A stretch of DNA of 64,000 nt from positions 62,001 to 126,000 of the forward strand of contig NZ_ASJB01000093.1 in the NCBI RefSeq assembly GCF_000478275.1, given 5' to 3'. The notes beneath the pieces were generated by a model. The model saw only the letters and a list, made by a program, of their open reading frames with translations, was not told where the DNA came from and did not search any database. Shown here piece by piece: positions 61,531 to 64,000 of this stretch. Every line of letters starts with the position of its first letter. Within the stretch, counting starts at the first letter, position 1. The translations under genes and the position numbers were made by a program. Source of the stretch: Amycolatopsis orientalis DSM 40040 = KCTC 9412 (GTDB lineage Bacteria > Actinomycetota > Actinomycetes > Mycobacteriales > Pseudonocardiaceae).

Positions 61531-63033
61531 TTACCTTTTTCCGTGCAGCACCGTAATCAGCTTCGCCACCAGGGCGTCGGTCTTTTCCTTGCGGGAGAAC
61601 GAGGTCAGCACGATCGGCGCGGTGAAGCGCTGCCGCGCGACGGCCTTCGGCCGGGCGAACTCGCGCAGGCCTTCCGGGCCGTGGATCCGTCCGAAGCCCG
61701 AGTCGCCGACGCCGCCGAAGGGAAGCGAAGCGATACCGGCGAAGGAAAGCGGCGCGTTGATCGACGTCATGCCGGTGCGCAGGCGGGCGGCCAGTTCGAG
61801 GCCGCGCGACTTCGAGAACACCGTCGAGCCGAGGCCGTACTTGGTGTCGTTGGCCTTCTCGACGGCCTCGTCCATGTCGCGCACCTTGGCGATGGTGACG
61901 GTCGGGCCGAACGTCTCCTCCTTGACCGCCGAGGAATCCTCCGGCACGTCCACGAGCACCGTCGGCTGCACGTACCGGTCGCCGACGGCGTCGACGCCGC
62001 CGACCAGCGCCTTGCCGCCGCGTTCGATGGCGTCCGCGATGTGCCGCTTGATCACCGCGAGCTGCGAAGGCATCGTCACCGGGCCGTACTGGGCGGCCTC
62101 GTCCGAGCCGGCCCGCACGTCCTTCGACTTCTCGACGACCTTCGCGACGAACGCGTCGTGCACGCTCTCGTGGACGTACACGCGCTCGACGCCGATGCAG
62201 GTCTGGCCCGAGTTGGAGAACGCGCCCCATACGGTCGCGTCGGCGGCGGCTTCGAGGTCGGCGTCCGCGTCGACCAGGACCGCGTCCTTGCCGCCCGCCT
62301 CGATGATCACCGGCGTCAGCGTCTCGGCGGCGGCGGCCATGATCTTCTTGCCCGTGCCGGTCGAACCGGTGAAGGCGATCTTGTCCACTCCTCCCCCGAC
62401 GAGCGCCGCGCCGGTCTCACCGAAGCCGGTGACCAGCTGCAGGACCGGCCACTCCGGGACGACCTCGGCGAAGGCGTCGACCAGCCATTTTCCCACGCCA
62501 GGGGTGTACTCACTGGGCTTGAAGACGACGGTGTTGCCGGCGGCGAGGGCGTAAGCGATGGAGCCGAGCGGGGTGAAGACGGGGTAGTTCCAGGGGCCGA
62601 TCACGCCGACGACGCCGAGCGGCTGGTACTCGACCGTCGCCGCCTGGTTCGACATCATCAGCCCGGCCGCGCGGCGCTGCTTGCCGAGCACCTTGCGCGC
62701 GTTCTTGCCCGCCCAAGCGATGTGCTCGATGGCGAGGACACTCTCCAGCTGCGCGTCCGCGAGCGGCTTGCCGGTCTCGTCGCGCACGACCTGGCACAGC
62801 TGCGGCAGCCGCCGGGTGATGACGCCCTTCCAGCGCCGCAGCCGCTCCGCGCGACCGTCGAAACCGAGCCCGGACCACCATTCGGCGGCGTCCCGCGCGC
62901 GGGCGACGGCGGCGCGGACGTCGGCGGCGGTGTGCACCGGGTAGGTACCGACGACCTCGTCGGTCGCCGGGCTGAGGGAATCGAAGGTCTCCCCCACGCT
63001 GTGCGCGGTCGGCTTCGGCTGGACTGCGGTCAT
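61531..63033 (-). CDS. Aldehyde dehydrogenase, succinic semialdehyde type
   Basis: 500 residues of the NAD(P)-dependent ALDH superfamily. Catalytic residues are visible: IIEAGGKDAVLV (general base Glu), SNSGQTCIG (nucleophile Cys, about 285) and KEETFGPTV. The overall pattern resembles the GabD2-like succinic semialdehyde dehydrogenases of actinobacteria. GGGAGAA precedes the ATG. The facing GMC oxidoreductase could feed it aldehydes, although they are on opposite strands. Confidence 0.88.
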   Translation of the reverse strand: MTAVQPKPTAHSVGETFDSLSPATDEVVGTYPVHTAADVRAAVARARDAAEWWSGLGFDGRAERLRRWKGVITRRLPQLCQVVRDETGKPLADAQLESVLAIEHIAWAGKNARKVLGKQRRAAGLMMSNQAATVEYQPLGVVGVIGPWNYPVFTPLGSIAYALAAGNTVVFKPSEYTPGVGKWLVDAFAEVVPEWPVLQLVTGFGETGAALVGGGVDKIAFTGSTGTGKKIMAAAAETLTPVIIEAGGKDAVLVDADADLEAAADATVWGAFSNSGQTCIGVERVYVHESVHDAFVAKVVEKSKDVRAGSDEAAQYGPVTMPSQLAVIKRHIADAIERGGKALVGGVDAVGDRYVQPTVLVDVPEDSSAVKEETFGPTVTIAKVRDMDEAVEKANDTKYGLGSTVFSKSRGLELAARLRTGMTSINAPLSFAGIASLPFGGVGDSGFGRIHGPEGLREFARPKAVARQRFTAPIVLTSFSRKEKTDALVAKLITVLHGKR

Positions 63034-63066
63034 CGACTTCTCCCGTGTCTCGGCTCAAAGCCCAGG

Positions 63067-64000
63067 CTACGACGTTACTGACGGCGTGCCAATAGCTTGC
63101 CTGGGGTGTACCACCAGCATTACACAGGAGACAACGGCCGCGAGGGCACCGAGCAACGGGCAAAGCCACATCGGCAGCACCCCGATCGCCAGCGAGCCGA
63201 GGCCGAAGCCCGACGCCTGGATGGTGAACGCCAGCGAGAACCCCTCCGACCGGCGGCGTTCCGGCAGCAGTTTCTGCAGGTTGACCGACGAAACGGCCAT
63301 CAGCGGACCGGTGCAGAGACCGATCAGCGCGACCCCGCCGAGCAGCCCGGCCCAGCCGAAACCCGCCGACACCACGATCCCGCCGAGCACGAATCCGGCC
63401 AGGAACAGCCGCGGGTCACCGACCTTCCCCCGCGCCGCGTACAGCGCGCTCCCGGTGATGCTGGTCGCGCACAGCACGACGATCACGACCGCGGTCGCCG
63501 ATTCCGGCGCGCCGAGCCGCTGGACCAGCGGGAGCAGGCCCACCTCGATGGTCGACAGCAACAGCCCGACAGTGAACAGCCCCATCAGCCACGGAACGCA
63601 AGCGGCGACCGGGATCGGCTGGTGCTCGACTGTCCTTTGTGGAGTGCGGGCGATCGTTCGCCGGGGCACGAGAAAGGCCGCGAGCAGGGCGACGACGGCC
63701 ATCGCGAGGACGGGGACCGCCGGGCCGGACGTCGCCAGGAGCGCCACCAGCAGCGGCCCGCCGACGATGACGCCTTCGAGGATCATCGCGTCGACCGAAA
63801 CCGCCCTCGGCAGCTCCTCCTCGCTCACCGTTCCGGCGAGCAGTGTCCGGAATCCGCCGTTCAGGCCGCCCGCGACCAGCCCCGGCGGGATCGCCAGCGC
63901 GAGCAGCACCAGCTCCGGGGCACCGGCGGAAGCGGCCGCGGCCAGCACGAACAGTCCGGCGGCGACCAGCGGCAGCAGCACGACGAGGCCGCGCGCGGGT
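63067..64000 (-). CDS. MFS transporter (partial)
   Basis: At least 311 codons; the frame stays open to the window edge, so the N-terminal part is missing. Hydrophobic helices alternate with short Arg-rich loops, and the middle shows a basic cytosolic linker (FLVPRRTIARTPQRTVEHQPIP) between two six-helix halves. The motif AVSSVNLQKLLPERRRSEGFSLAFT is typical of drug-efflux-like MFS proteins. Substrate unknown. Confidence 0.85.
   Translation of the reverse strand, partial: PARGLVVLLPLVAAGLFVLAAAASAGAPELVLLALAIPPGLVAGGLNGGFRTLLAGTVSEEELPRAVSVDAMILEGVIVGGPLLVALLATSGPAVPVLAMAVVALLAAFLVPRRTIARTPQRTVEHQPIPVAACVPWLMGLFTVGLLLSTIEVGLLPLVQRLGAPESATAVVIVVLCATSITGSALYAARGKVGDPRLFLAGFVLGGIVVSAGFGWAGLLGGVALIGLCTGPLMAVSSVNLQKLLPERRRSEGFSLAFTIQASGFGLGSLAIGVLPMWLCPLLGALAAVVSCVMLVVHPRQAIGTPSVTS

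Overview
The window is high-GC actinobacterial chromosome with G or C at almost every third codon position and frequent GTG or TTG starts. Mycothiol synthase, a GlnR-type orphan regulator, PHO boxes, DUF397 and DUF5753 regulators, a type VII secretion-associated protein and a HelD/HelR-class protein point to Pseudonocardiaceae, most likely Amycolatopsis or a close relative. The genus is inferred from gene content and the intergenic repeats. I see no rRNA, tRNA, CRISPR array, insertion sequence or prophage.

Much of the window is a conserved backbone. The order dusB - LCP protein - phoU/pst - mshD - glnR - lmeA - thioredoxin - sulfurtransferase - DUF1416 - nitrobindin - aminotransferase IV - ygfZ - DUF3073 - purM/purF - SCP-like - purL - purQ/purS recalls, from memory, the Mycobacterium tuberculosis block around Rv0787A-Rv0823c. 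Accessory genes are slotted into it.

Region by region. 1-10 kb: Lrp-type regulator end, HelR-like RNA polymerase-recycling ATPase, exported phosphoesterase, EamA transporter, Cu/Zn SOD-like protein, F420-type reductase, and a Gln-rich DUF2339 membrane protein. 10-17 kb: a hicAB toxin-antitoxin pair with a visible operator, dusB, an epoxide hydrolase-like enzyme, idi, a GGDEF protein and an LCP ligase. 17-24 kb: phosphate module (phoU, pstSCAB) with two PHO boxes, then mshD and glnR. 24-29 kb: sulfur cluster headed by a Cys-containing leader peptide, then nitrobindin and pxpBC. 29-40 kb: pabC-like/ygfZ divergent pair, rsiG, asparaginase, DUF3073, hydroxyacyl-CoA dehydrogenase, a decayed PIN toxin with its antitoxin, an oxidoreductase, VanZ, GNAT and arfB. 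40-46 kb: purF-purM, then a DUF397/DUF5753 regulatory locus divergent from a DUF574 methyltransferase. 46-52 kb: envelope genes with two tandem duplications (GH25 lysozymes and pentapeptide-like proteins). 52-59 kb: purL and purSQ separated by a two-gene ABC exporter. 59-64 kb: GMC oxidoreductase, aldehyde dehydrogenase and a partial MFS transporter.

Two genome-style features recur. First, many genes begin 6-8 nt after a TAnnnT box with no Shine-Dalgarno sequence, suggesting leaderless transcripts. Second, gene ends, mainly convergent ones, carry long near-perfect hairpins from a few related sequence families, two of them with identical arms 9.5 kb apart. The most notable individual items are the RsiG-like c-di-GMP switch, the ABC heterodimer with complementary degenerate ATP sites, the cysteine leader peptide, the hicAB operator, and the DnaA-box clusters.
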